Part shown: positions 12,506 to 25,700 of the stretch, piece by piece | Layout of the letters: every line of letters begins with the position of its first letter | Position numbering within the stretch: the stretch's first letter is position 1 | NCBI GenBank assembly: GCA_018389105.1 | Contig: JACATO010000330.1 | Coordinates: 1,302,001 to 1,366,000 of the forward strand | From: Nautilus pompilius | Lineage: Eukaryota > Mollusca > Cephalopoda > Nautilida > Nautilidae | Length of the DNA: 64,000 bases | Direction: 5' to 3' | Program-made: the position numbers and the translations under genes | The notes under the pieces: model-generated | Databases searched by the model: none | Told to the model about the DNA's origin: nothing | The model's input: the letters and a program-made list of their open reading frames with translations, nothing else

Positions 12506-12718
12506 AATAAATTAAATGATTTCCAAGGATGGGCTGATTGTGCCCTGAACCCATCTCCCCAGACAATCAAGAAAAGTGCCGATGACCAGTCTGGCTTTTC
12601 TAGTTGTTCACTGGAGAAATTCTTGTTCTGAGAAAGATGGGGGTCAAGATTTTCAAAAAAAACAACAACCCAGCTTAGTGAATAATTCTGAAGTAAAATA
12701 AGAGTTTTAATGAATAAA
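12506..12718 (+). terminator. Polyadenylation signals of the DCN1-like gene
   Basis: AATAAA occurs at 12506-12511, 90 bp after the stop codon, and again at 12713-12718, with more AATAAA-like copies just beyond. Either could define the 3' end. Which is used cannot be told from sequence. Confidence 0.5.
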
Positions 12719-13664
12719 AGCTTATTTAATAAAACTCTACTTAAATAAATGTGTTTATTGCAGGAAGATGTGATTCTGACATGAAAAATCCACTGTACAT
12801 GTAGTGAGTGGCTGAGTTAATTAGAGATCAGTACAATACTAGCATTCAAATTTGTTTTAAAAATACATGTCCAAGCCATATAATAACTAATGCTTGTTTG
12901 TTTCTGTGGCAATGAATTATAACTAGAACCATTTTTTGTAGAGGAAAAAGAAAATCAAATCACTGTTGTCAATAATTTTAACATAAAAGACTGGTAAAAT
13001 GAGATATTACCCAAATTTTTATAAGCATTTTAACTGTTATTTAATTTCTGTATTCACTGAATGTTGAAAAATTTCTTTTAAACAAAATTAAAATGACATG
13101 CTTTCATTTTCTGGGCATCCCTTTTTGATGAAGGAAGCCACTTCCAAGGAACTGTTAAATATGACTTTCCTACCTCGAGCTGGACATATTCTCCACCCCC
13201 TTGTAGTCAAATGGATTCTTCAGCATGCCAACAAGCTTCATAACCTGTTGCTGTTCTGATTGACTCTCAGCAGGCAGCAACAACCAGTTTAGTAATAAAA
13301 TACTGTCTAGAGAATGAAGTCCATACGGCATGTTTAAAGGTCCAAACAAAGAGAGAAATGCTTTGCTTGCTATCACTGAAATTCTCTTTGTTCAAACAGC
13401 ATATTTAAATTTCTGATAAGAAAGCAGGGCTGTACAATGGTTGGATCAGAATTTTTTGAACAAATTTTCTCAAAGGATGTTAAAAACACCAGTTGTAATA
13501 AAAAATGGATAAAAAAAAATCCCAATTTACATGCTGTTTCAACTATTATTATTTTAAAAATCACTTTATCAACAATCAAGGCACAGACCTCAGAATGAGA
13601 CAATATTTTGATTTGGTTTAAGCATTTTATACAATAATGACTAGATAAATTTACCTTTAAGTTT
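12719..13664. other. Short convergent intergenic region
   Basis: About 950 bp separate the polyadenylation signals of the DCN1-like gene (plus) and FRG1 (minus). It is AT-rich, with no gene or repeat recognised. Confidence 0.5.
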
Positions 13665-13670
13665 TTTATT
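13665..13670 (-). terminator. Polyadenylation signal of FRG1
   Basis: TTTATT on the plus strand reads AATAAA on the minus strand, 45 bp beyond the FRG1 stop codon. It implies a very short 3' UTR. Confidence 0.5.
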
Positions 13671-13714
13671 TACAAAGATTTTACATTTTAAAAAAATAAC
13701 TGGCAGTTTTCACC

Positions 13715-16700
13715 TTACTTACAATATCTGTCTGCTTTCATCTTTTCTCGTCTGAAAGAAAAAAGAAACTGCATATAGCTCTAGATATTATAATTGTTTA
13801 ACTAGCCAGCAACCTCATGCTGAACAGGGGATATTACTCCTGTGTAGCTAGCTCATCAATAAACCTGCCATTAACTAAAACGTCATAACAGAAACAAAGC
13901 TCACTCTCCCTAGATTAGTAATTTTAAAAACTGCCCAGTAATAAGTATTAACACACTTTTTACACACACCACATTTAGCAAAGTTTTGGCCTAAAGAAGC
14001 TAAAATATATTTGTATCATACTGATTTGAATATTTGATGGGTGATGGTAGACTACGGGATTTCCATGGTTGAGGGCCCAGCTCTGTTGGGCCTCCCTGGC
14101 AAGGGTTTCCTCCCACATCTAAATATGAGAGTTCTCATAGGACCATTGATCTGAGTACACCAATCATATTTATGCAGGTCACAGTTCCCAGTTCCATGCA
14201 CCAGCTTGTTCTAGGTAGGGGATAAGACTACAATCTATTGCATGCCTTTATTTTAAATAGTATCAATTTTTATGGAGATTATCATCAATGGAAAAAAAAA
14301 TAATTTTTTTTCCTCTAAAGATTGTTATCTTCAAACAAGCCTGGAGCCATAATCTTATTTGAGGCTAGACGGAGCAAATGAATCAGTCTATGCCTCATAT
14401 TTTCTACCCACAGTAGGGCACAACAAAATCCACCACCAACCTGTCCAACAGAGTTTCATGTAAGATTCCCTCTTTTTTCGCCTTTTTCAATGTTGACAAA
14501 TCCTCTTGGTTAATCCGTAGTCTCCTGTCTTGGAAGCTCTGGAATTTTTTCCTGTTGGCAGAACAAAAAACACATTAAATTCCTTTTTCTAAAATTAAAT
14601 GTTGGATTTCTCCCCAATTGCAATATTTCACCATTCTGGTGCTCAAAGAATCTTACTGATAATGTTGTCACTGCACTGGACAATTTTTTTCTGGTTTTTA
14701 TCAGCATTTAGAAGTGATCTTCAATCAATTTTCCTGCTGTCATCAACAGTATAGATGCAGGTCTGAAGCACACCAATACATGCTCTAAAGATGTACCAAA
14801 TGAAGACTGGTTGTTGCCATTTACATCATAAAGTCAAAGTTAAGTAATGATACCAAACAGTCAGTTTTATCCTGAAGATAACAACATAAAATCTTTCCAA
14901 AACTGATAAAAGCCTTTAAACTTGTGTCCAATATACTGGTTTTTACATTGTCATAGAACAGCATCTCCAGTGAGACTTCATGATCAATTGATAGTCCCCA
15001 TTCTTTTGCTGTTTTTGAACAATGGCTGGTTAAAACGTTAAGGAGGGGTTTGATCTGAAGTAGAGCCCAAAAATGAAAGTAAATATGTATGATATAAATA
15101 CTTTCATGATCACTAAGCATGCTACAGAACTCAATTAATCCAAATCAGTTCTGCTAGTGAAGTTTTTATTTTGTACACACATATAAAAATTACCACTGCT
15201 GCTGCAAAGATGGGTCAAGCCTGGAGAGCTGTGAATAACCCTTGATTCACAAGTCTCTGTAACTGCTTTCATGTTCCATGGCAGTTACAGAAAGCAACAA
15301 CAAAATCTACCCACTTACACATAATTCTTCTCAGCATCCTTCAAGCTACCCCTCTCTTCCTCTGGGATGTCAGCCAGTGGGTCCTTCTTTATTATTGCAC
15401 AAGATCGAATCTGCAAGCACAAAAGTCATACCCATACATAGACAAGTGTTTATACAGACTACACTTCTTTCTATAAGAAAATGGGAATTTCTAGTGGTAC
15501 TGGAATTGAGAATTCTAGCACCGGGTTCACAAAGAGTTCCAGCTGACAGTGCTCTCTCTCCATCCAAGGTGGTAGAGCATAAAAGTGCAATAAAAATCAA
15601 TTTACTGCATTCATACCAATCAGCTGCTCTAGTATAAGTGTGTGCTGATTGTAGAAATCACTGCTTTCTGATACACCACACACTGATTCTACTACAGCTA
15701 GCTTTAACTTGGGCAAGTTTATGGAAACCAGGGTTGTAACTAGCACTTCTAAAAACAGAACTATAATGAAATCAAATATATGGTGTTAACAGATCATTAT
15801 CAAATAAATCAGTTGCTATTGCTGATAAAAACTGAGTCCTGACTATAAACTCTTACCTTTATCATTTCATTTTCCCCCGCCATCTTTTTATTACAGACAA
15901 TGTCATCGTCATCATCCACAGACAAAAAGCATCCATTGCACCCGCAAAGAGCAAGCTGACCCTAGAAGAGAAAATGCAATCAGCTTACGGCTAAGCCCAG
16001 GTCCGTTACACCAGATTTCTCTGCACTTGAAGAACTTTCCCACTAAGAGGAACTATGCTGCTGCTACAAGTATTATGACAAATCGGGGAGATAAATATAG
16101 CTGAACATTTTTTGAGGCAAATTTAAGATGAACTGGTTCACTTAAATATATCATCCTGTGGGCTCCAGCATGTAACTCATTTGTTTCTAAACCCACCGAT
16201 GAGGGTGAAATTTATTTGATGAAAGTAACACAGGCTTGGTAGAGATAAATATCTCTATTAAATTATATCCCAGCCAGCACATGCTAAAGCATAAAGGATA
16301 AAGATTAAAAAAAACAAAAACAAAAAAAAAATTACTTCATTCTCTCAGGTTCAATAAAAAATGTTAATTAAAGAAAAAAAGTTGGTAAAAGAGGAAATGA
16401 TAGAAGTAAACTACAGCAGCTTGTACCTAGGGTATATTCAGGTTTATCAATGACAGTGAAGTGAAAAAACATCATTTTCAAAAAGTGTCTACACAAACAG
16501 TTTTATTAGGTCGTTACAAAAGGTTTTGCTGGTTTCTTTTTTACCATAACAGTGAGATTCCATATTGTTGCCGAATGTGAAGTTTATTAACCAGAGTAAT
16601 TTCCATCACAATTAGTACACGTCTGTTAACGAGTTACAAGTGCATTTATACCATTTTGAAAAAATGGAGTTGATAAACTGTTGGAAGGCAGTTTCTGTTG

Positions 16701-19700
16701 TTGCTTGGTCAGAGAGGATTTAATATGCAGGAAGCTGCTGAGGTGTTTGAAAAGGTGGTAGTCTGTGGGAGAAAGGTCTGGTGAACAGGCTGGGTGAGGG
16801 AGAACTCTGCACCCCAACGTGTTCACTTTCTGAAAAGTCATGAGGACAAGCATTGTCGTGGAGCAGGATTGGACTTTTTTGATTCCCCAATGCCAGCTGT
16901 CGTTGGGAAAGTTTCTGAAGAACAATGTTTAATTCACAACAGTACCTTTCAGCTGTGATGGTTTTTGTTTCTTATGACAAGTGGAGAGTAGATCTCCAAT
17001 CGACGATGTTCATTCAACTCGTGAGGCATCCACACTTGTCCACTTGTCAAGTTTTTTCAGCTCGCTGATTGCATCAAGATGCCGGGAAGCAGTTGCAGTA
17101 CTTATGTCAAGCTTTCCAGAAATTGCTCGCACCGTTTTTCTTGGATCGGCTTCAACTGAGGCTTTCAGATGGTCGTCATCACAGCCAGAAGGACGTCTGT
17201 TACATTCCTTATCTTCGAGGCTCACATCTGATTGAAACTTTGCAAACCATCATTGTACTGTGCACTCATTTGCTGTGTCCTTGCCCCATGATTGCCTAAT
17301 GTTATGAGTTGCCTCACTTGCTTTGCAGCCTAGTTTGAACTTGTGAAGCAAAATGGAATGAAAAACCTTTCTATCTGTGCTTCATTCAGAATCCTGAAAA
17401 ACACATCCATTTCATGATTTTTAAAAAGGTAGGTTTTGCATAATGTATGCCAGAGCACATGCTACAAAATGATATATAGCTTATCTACATACACCTTCAC
17501 AAGCATACAAAAAATGAACCCCAAATTAACATAATATGAAAACCGATAAAACTTTTGTAACGACCTAATACCTAATTAAAGATTTGTAAAAACTAAAAAA
17601 GGCAGTTGTGTAACGGGTCGGTCAGTCAGGGTAAAGCAAAATGATGGACTGGAGAAACATTTAAAACTGAATCAGTAACACTTCCCTGGTGTAAACATCG
17701 AGAGAGAGAATACAGCATGCTAGAAACACAATGCATGTTTTCTTTATTCCACACCAAAATGAAAGAGAACAAAAAAATAAAGATGACCATTAACTTCAGC
17801 CCATTCCTCACTACTACATTATTCAAAACAGAAAATAAAATGGAGGACTTAAATCCCTAAAAATTAACAATGCAAATTATGACTGAAAAAAATGTTCCAA
17901 ATAGATGAAGAGATGTGTTGAGAGAGTGTAAAAGGATAAATAAACAAACAGAATAAGAGAGAAATAATTCCTTGCGTGTCAAGTAAAAATATTCAAAATT
18001 AAAGAAAGAGGTAAAATTATTAGGACCCCAATTTTTTAGGGACCTGTAACCCCCCCCCCCCCGAGATTAAAATTACTGACTGAAGTAAAATCAGTTACAA
18101 ATGTATTACTTCCAGAATTATAAAAATAAACCATCTCACTAAAATTAAGATTTTAATCACAGGACTATTTTTATCTTTGAAATCTTATGTACAAACAAAA
18201 GTGGGTATACTTCATAATTAACTTTGAGAAGTGGAATATGAGTAATTTATCTCACACAAGTCATTAAGAAACAGTCAGTCAGTCACCACCAGGGAAGAAA
18301 AACAGCCCATCATTCTACCTGCTAACTTACATCTTGAAAAACAGGTTCCCACTGTTCTCTCCCACCAATAGCATCTGACCTGCCCACCACACTGCCCTCT
18401 GGAGTCACGCTCAGGTATTTCCCATACCCAGACTTCAGAGCAATTTTAGTTTCATTTATTTTCACAGCTGTCAGAACCTCCGTGGGGTCGGGACCATCAC
18501 CTACAATTTGAAAAAGAATCCCAAGCCACTAATGGTTTGCCAGCAACTTGCAACTGTGTTAATTCAATTCCTTTCTGGCAACCTGACAGTCTGTCTGTAG
18601 ATACAGGAAACTAAAGTACTCAATACAAGAATGACAGGTTTTTCAAGATGAGAGGGTTTTTCCCCAACCACATTGTTGTTTAAGTGATGGAAGCGGCTAC
18701 TAAGCCTGTGTTTTGGAATATCATCCCCCGTCTCCGTCATCATTAGCGCTGGGAAAGATGCCCTCTTAATGTGCAACAATTACTTTTGATTTTATTTGCA
18801 TCAGTTTTTCTCAGTTATCAGTAGTTGGCACCTTGTTTGTTTATTTTTGTTAAATAGTGACACAGGCTACTCTTGAAATACCAACCTGTTTTGATGGGTT
18901 CTGAACAACTGTTTATAATCTGCCAAGCCATGGAGGGGTCAGGGAAAAATACACCAAATATATAAACAAAGACAGTGGTGCTATCTATCATCAGTTGGGG
19001 TGCATCCCTAACCTTTTCTGAGGTGTGTAGTTTAAAGATTTTCAATGGAAAAACCTACCAAAGTTGTGTTTTGTTCCCAAAGCAAACAGACCAGTGTCTA
19101 AGGCATTGATGTACATCATGTCTCCCATTTCCACAGCCACACTGCTGGTAATGTGTTCAATATTACGTGCACGCCACCAACCCCCTGTAAAACAACATGC
19201 AATTTTGATTTAGTTACAGGCTTTTAAACAAACAAATCACCAAAACCCCACCCTTTTCTTTCACTGCTTAAGATATACATTCATAGAATGAACATCTATC
19301 CTTTCCGGTTCTTGCAATGTGGCTATTCAAATAACTTTCACATGGCACATGGTACACATGCATCTCTACTTGGCCTCATCACCAACTGAAGCAGCCTAAA
19401 CTGAAATGGACAACTGACGGAGAGACTAACAGACACCTAGAAAGATGTTGGTTGCTCAGTTGAACATCATTTATTGCTAATGACTGACACATCATACCAA
19501 TTTGTCTATTAAATCCCCAAACAATGGTGGTTTTAATTTGATCACAGTATGACTATATGATCTCTGCCTTCTAACAAATGAATTCTTAATGTGGCTTGGT
19601 TATCAAAGCAATACCTACTGCAGGCCTCTATTCTCCTCTCCTCAAAGGTCAGTTGCTATCTGATCTACCACACAGATAGTGTTACGTAATCAGTTACATC

Positions 19701-22700
19701 TACAAGCACTGTGGTGGTCAGGGAATAAGCAGATGTTTGTCAATATTTGAGAGTTGAGGAAACTAATGGAAACACCTTTAAAGAGTTCTCTCTTTTGTCA
19801 TAGACAGACAGCTCAAAGACTAATCACACTGTACCTGGGAAGATATCCATTTCTGACATATCCTTGTCAAAAATAAAAAGCTAGCACCTTAAAAGCTTGC
19901 ATGTTTGAATAATGTGTTTGTGAGTGGCATACATTTACTGACCCAGCAATGCTGGTTGTTGCTGTTTCATCCAAGTTAAAAACTCCATAAATAGTTATTA
20001 AAAATACACGATGTTTCCATCATAGTGGAGTAGACAAAAACAAGGAGAGAGAACATGAGGCCATTTCTTTTGTAGATAAAGCAAAAGAGAGAGTAAAAGG
20101 AAATCTGGTTTGCCAAAGATGTGCAGTGGCAGTACTCGGCTACTGGAGGCATTCAGATGAAACTCAGCTAAAACAATAATGGTATCTGGTCAGCTTTCAT
20201 TTGAACATCTCTAGCATCTAAAAGAATCCAAAATAACCACATGGAAGTCAGATATTGTGCAAAATGAATTCTGTCCAACTTTATTAATTTTTAACTGTGC
20301 GCACAAGTTCTATCCTCAATGAATTCATACAATGTACATCACAATAATTGCAGTGCATCATACATTACGAATTTCGTTTGTTTGCCAAGGGAAGGAAGAG
20401 AGTTTTTTTAATTACAACCATAAGATCTATTCTTTTTTTCAGTGGACTGCATAGAATCCTGGATTTTCAAGCTTTGAATGTCTTTCCAGCCAGAGGAAAA
20501 AAAAAACGAAACTCCAGACTACCAGATGCCAACATTACATACAATACCTCGTACTCAATGCAGTCATTGACCGAGAGGCAAGGCGTTCTAAAAGATCTCA
20601 AATGAGTGAACAGTCGGCAGTGAAGAACCAATATTTCCTTAAAAACATTACTGGATTATCTGGGCATTAAACAATTTTGTTTTTCTCTTTTAATACGAAT
20701 AACCATACATATTTTAGAATGCTCATTTGTTTTCCATTTTCAAAAAAAAAAGGGGGGGGGTGCCTGTAAAATCAAAGAATAGAAGTATGTGTAAACACTA
20801 AATGCACCTGGCACACATTTGTTCCAAATGAAAATTTAACATCACAGATCCATTTATTTAAGGAACCATGGCAAAAAAAAAAAAAAAATTCCCCATTAAC
20901 AAATGTTCATTTTATTGCATTTATATTCACTTCACTTGTCCCATAACCCACAGGTCATTGGATCACCTCGAGGGGTGTGTCTAGGGAATTTTACAGCTTG
21001 GCAGGAGCCCATTCCTCTCTAGGTTGAGAGTCAAAGTGAATGTCAGCATCCAGAGGAAGGCCGTGCAACTGTTTCTGGATTCTGACCTCATCAGCAGCAT
21101 GTACCTCCAACCCCACCGGGGATCGAACCCACAACACAAGGAATGACAAGTGAACTCGCTACCCACTGCGCCAAATGCCATGCATTTATATTACAAATCT
21201 TTAAAAAAAAAAAAAGATAGAATGAGAACAAAAAATGGTGCTGCCGAAGTAATTGCAGTCGCATTGCCAATAGCCAGAGATAATTGCTGCGGTAAAGAGT
21301 CTCAAACGAGTGAGATGGTAAAGGTAAGAATCAGAGGCCAGAAAATGGGAAGAATATAGATTATACCACATATTTACTAACAGATTAAAGGTTCTTTCTC
21401 AGTGCTATCTTTTCAACACAATTTGTCTCCTTTGTTTTATTGTATCTATTATTTCTGTATTTTCACCATTTGCAAATCAGTGCACTTAAATTTAGAAACT
21501 AAAACCAGGGATTTTAATAGACTTAACAAATGTTTCACATAAGATTAACAACAGCAATAAAATATATTGTAGGGACCCTTGCTGATCCTTAAAGTTTCTT
21601 TATAAAAACTATGCGGGTAAATAAGTCTGCCTCAGAGTAATGAGTCACAAGTTATTATAATATCCTAGACTCCATATTGGCTTTCAAATTAAATAAATAA
21701 TCTGTTTAAAAGTTGGAACATTTCTCCATTTCGATTTGCATCCAAGTTAGCCTTCACTGAACTGGAAAGAGACCCTGAAAATCAAACAATTCAAAAGTTG
21801 CATACACAATTTTCCTGATAGTAGCAGTAAAGGCATCCCAACAACACCTCTCTCTACTTAATCCCTCATTTAATGAAAGTGATCTGGAGAAAACATATTA
21901 AAACCATTGTTTGCTGAAACCTTTCAAGATTTTTATCCTATTTAGATTAAAAAATAGTGTCTAAGAGTAACCTTTGTCTGAAACAATATATTTACCAAAA
22001 ATGACAATGGATCAATTATTAGTTAGGCCACCTAATTAATTCTCTTGCCTCAATAAACTTCAGGTATATCATAGACCTATCTTCACTGTTTAATCCTTTC
22101 CTGTTCAAGTTGTCAAAAAACTGGCCAGGCAACGAGTTATTTAATTACCACACTTTAGTCTATACTATAGATAGTATCTGTAAAAATGTAGAAAGATGCT
22201 GGTCCATATTACCACTTCCTCTGGCTATTCACATTGCTTCATTTTTCTTGCAGAAGTGATTTTACTAGTGAAGCTACTAACTTGAATTGTGTGCGTGTTA
22301 CCTAGTTTATTTGCTTGATACATGACGGAATCCAACAGTGAATCCTTTCCTTCTAGTGATGCGGAAGTTTCCAGTATTTGCATCATTTTGCTGGTCAGAA
22401 AGTGAGAGAGGGGGAGAGGGAGGTTGTTGAGTGTAGTGTCATTTCTGACTGAGTAACATGCCAGTGTTTTCACAGTCCATCAGCCCAGAGATTGATGTTT
22501 ATGATAACATAAAACCAGTGAGGACTAACCACTATGCCACCACACCCAGTATAAGCCAGAGAGAGATGATCTCCCCTGGATAGATGATACCATCAGGAAA
22601 AAGATAAAAGTGTTTGTAGTGGTAAACACAACCATAATTCTGTGCCATCCATTGAGGATTAACTTAGTGAGTGAGAAGATTAAGGAAACTGAGTCACTAT

Positions 22701-25700
22701 TGGCACCTCTTTGTGACAACAATCAGGTGATTTTACACTATATTTTTTTTTTACTTTCTCCACTATAAATTTTTTCTTTCATTTTCTAGAAATACTTCCT
22801 TTTCTACTGGATTACTGAACTTCGTGCAAAGTCATTTATGCTATTTGAGTCGTTCCATAACTTCTTAGTGTGTTTTTTAATAATAGTAACCAGCTAAGTG
22901 CATTTTGAGCAGGTATCTAGGAAATTGTCTGAACATTTATGCATGTAAAATAAAACATTTCCTAAAAAGGAAAGAGTTAATGTTAAATTTCAGACAGAGG
23001 AGGGAATTGTGTACTGGTTAAAAAAAATTATATTCTAATAATGGGAGAGAGAGAACACAGTATAGCCTGCTACTGCCAATATTTTAAAAACTACCACTGA
23101 TAACCTCTGGTGAGCTAATAGAGTAAACATAGCAACCATTCATTGTCTTAATTAAGTAGTAATGAATAAATGCAGCTTTTCCATTTAGACAACATATGGA
23201 AATTTAGTTTTTCTTCTTCTTATTTCAAGTACCATATTGATTTGAGTTGATCCAGTTTATCAACAAGTCAAATAAGGCTGATATCATTTATTGACCAAAG
23301 TAACAGGTGCTGCACCAAGTGGAATGCAAAGAATTTCCTAAAAAGTTAAAGGATGAACAGCTACACTGTAGGTAACAGCTTCAGCAAAAGAAAAGGAGTG
23401 GTTTCCAAAAATGTTCAACATATGTATATATATATATATGTTGAACATTTCAGATATATTATTTCACATTCTGAACATCTCTTGATCTCATGTCACAACA
23501 GTATTATAGCCCCTTAAACACCCCAAATTGATAACTAAATATAATTTGTCAATATTTCATGACAGGAAAAACTAAGAAACTGTTCATGTGTTCAGAAAAC
23601 ACCAATGTTAAATGACTGTTTGGGGAAAAAACAAAAAACAAAAAAAAACAAAAACAAAATGCCATTTTATCAATACACCATTGCAGCAACCCAGGTAAGG
23701 AAGCATAGTAGAGTTTCAATTGTCTGCTATGTCAGTCCTGTGCTATGCTGCATGAAGCTCTAAACTTCCAATGTTGATAGAGAAATTCTTACAAGAGCTC
23801 TTCATTCTTTAGATATAGGATGAACAAGAGTGACCAGAGAAAGCTAAACAGCTGGTCCTCTTGACCTTAGAAGTCCAGTAGTCTACCACTGAACTGTCGC
23901 ACTACCCTGTAACTGTTTTAATCAATACATTTTTTAAAAAGACTTCTTCTATTCACTTATCCTATATGTTATGGTAGGAATCAGATGCAGATTACTAATC
24001 CCATCCATATTATTTGGGTAAGTCAATCCACCACGTAAATCAAAAGATAAATCTTACCAATCATAAAAATAATCCACTCATTTTTTATATGATTAATGAA
24101 ATAATGTAGTTCCTTTACAAATAGGCACCTGTATGACTGATTTTACATATAACCCACATAGGGAGGTCTATATGAAATGACCACTTGAATGTGGGACAGC
24201 GGCAGTATTTCTCCTCTTTCTTGACAGCCACAACTAAAGCGATAAATTTCCACCAACTTCCTGAAACAAGCAAAGACCAGAAAATCTCTTTACCATGCTG
24301 TTCACAGCTATCATCTGAAATTGGATCTTCTTCCGTCAGCTGTTCATGCTTCCGTTTCCCCTTGTTTTTGTGCCTACACAATAACAAAAACAACAACAAA
24401 ACTTACAAAAGAATTTCTGACACAACCATAGTCAAAGAACCAAAAGTGGCTACAAGTAAACATTTTTGCTTAGCAACAGAAATGCACAAAGAACTGCACA
24501 TGCAGAAAACCCATTCAACATAGCTATTTATTATTTGGTTTAAAGGACTGTCTGAAGCAAGAATGTGCATTATCTCCCTTTTCTGGTTCAGGAACAATGC
24601 TCAATAATAAGCATCTTAAATTTGACAACTGGTTTTAAGTAATTTTGGTAAAAAAAAATTAAATAAATAAATAAAAACCAAAGTGTCTTCAACTTCTAGC
24701 CTTGCAGGTCTGATGGATAATAATACAAATGGTAGTCTAGACTGAACCAAGGAATCTTGTCAGAACTATACAACTATGCGAGGAGGCAGATGATAAATTA
24801 GGATAATAGAAAACCTGAAGATAAAATCTGGTCCTACTGGTACAAATGCCTAAAAACTATATATTTTTTAAAAACACAAAAAATTGGTTTCTATCAGGAA
24901 TTCTTGTCAGCAAACAGTGTCTACAAATGGTTCATTATTGACCAAAACTAAATGCATTTATTCAAAAGATATAGCTCATTTCATTGGATAAAATAGCTAT
25001 TTTACTTTAAGAAAAAAATAAAGTAAGCATTATAGAAAAGGTGATTTTTAATTTCTATTTAATTCACCCAGTATAAACTGTACCACTACCTTTAACCAAC
25101 CTTCTGTTTAATTGATCACGCTAATAAAATTACTCAGATTTTTGCTTTTTGTTTAAAATATTCTCTAACAAAAAAACAGGATTTTGTACTCTTAGAAAAA
25201 AAAAAAAAACAAAAACAGCAGTTTAGACATTTTGACGACGTGATTTCCTGGTGATCTATTTTCATGCCACATGGACAGTTACTTTCCCCCCGTGAAGTAT
25301 CTGAGCAATGAAAGCTGAGTATCTAAATGTAGACATTTCTTCCCTGAACACGCGCTACTGACAGAATATCTAAGTCTAATCATAGCCCAGGCTATTAATG
25401 GAGTTAACCAACAAGAAGATTACAGAATCCTAGCTAAGACTGTGACAATAATGAAAATATAAAATATTTCAAATGAAGTTACTTTCACTAACTCAGTAAT
25501 GGGTTGCTTTGCCCAAAGATTTTGGGGAGAATGGAGGGAGTTTTGCTAACTGCATGCTCATATTTATCAATCTCAGGAAACCTAACTGAGCAGGTAATAG
25601 CTTGGCTCGATGGAAGCTTACTCAAATTGGAAGCATTTCAAACTGCAGAAGACTAAGCTCTGCAGAGCTATTGATTTTATCTCACAGAGTTGACTCTGCA

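Noticed and set aside
23830-23911. A working tRNA-Arg gene
   Set aside because: The anticodon region looks right, but the T arm and acceptor stem do not pair, so it is listed as a SINE-like remnant.
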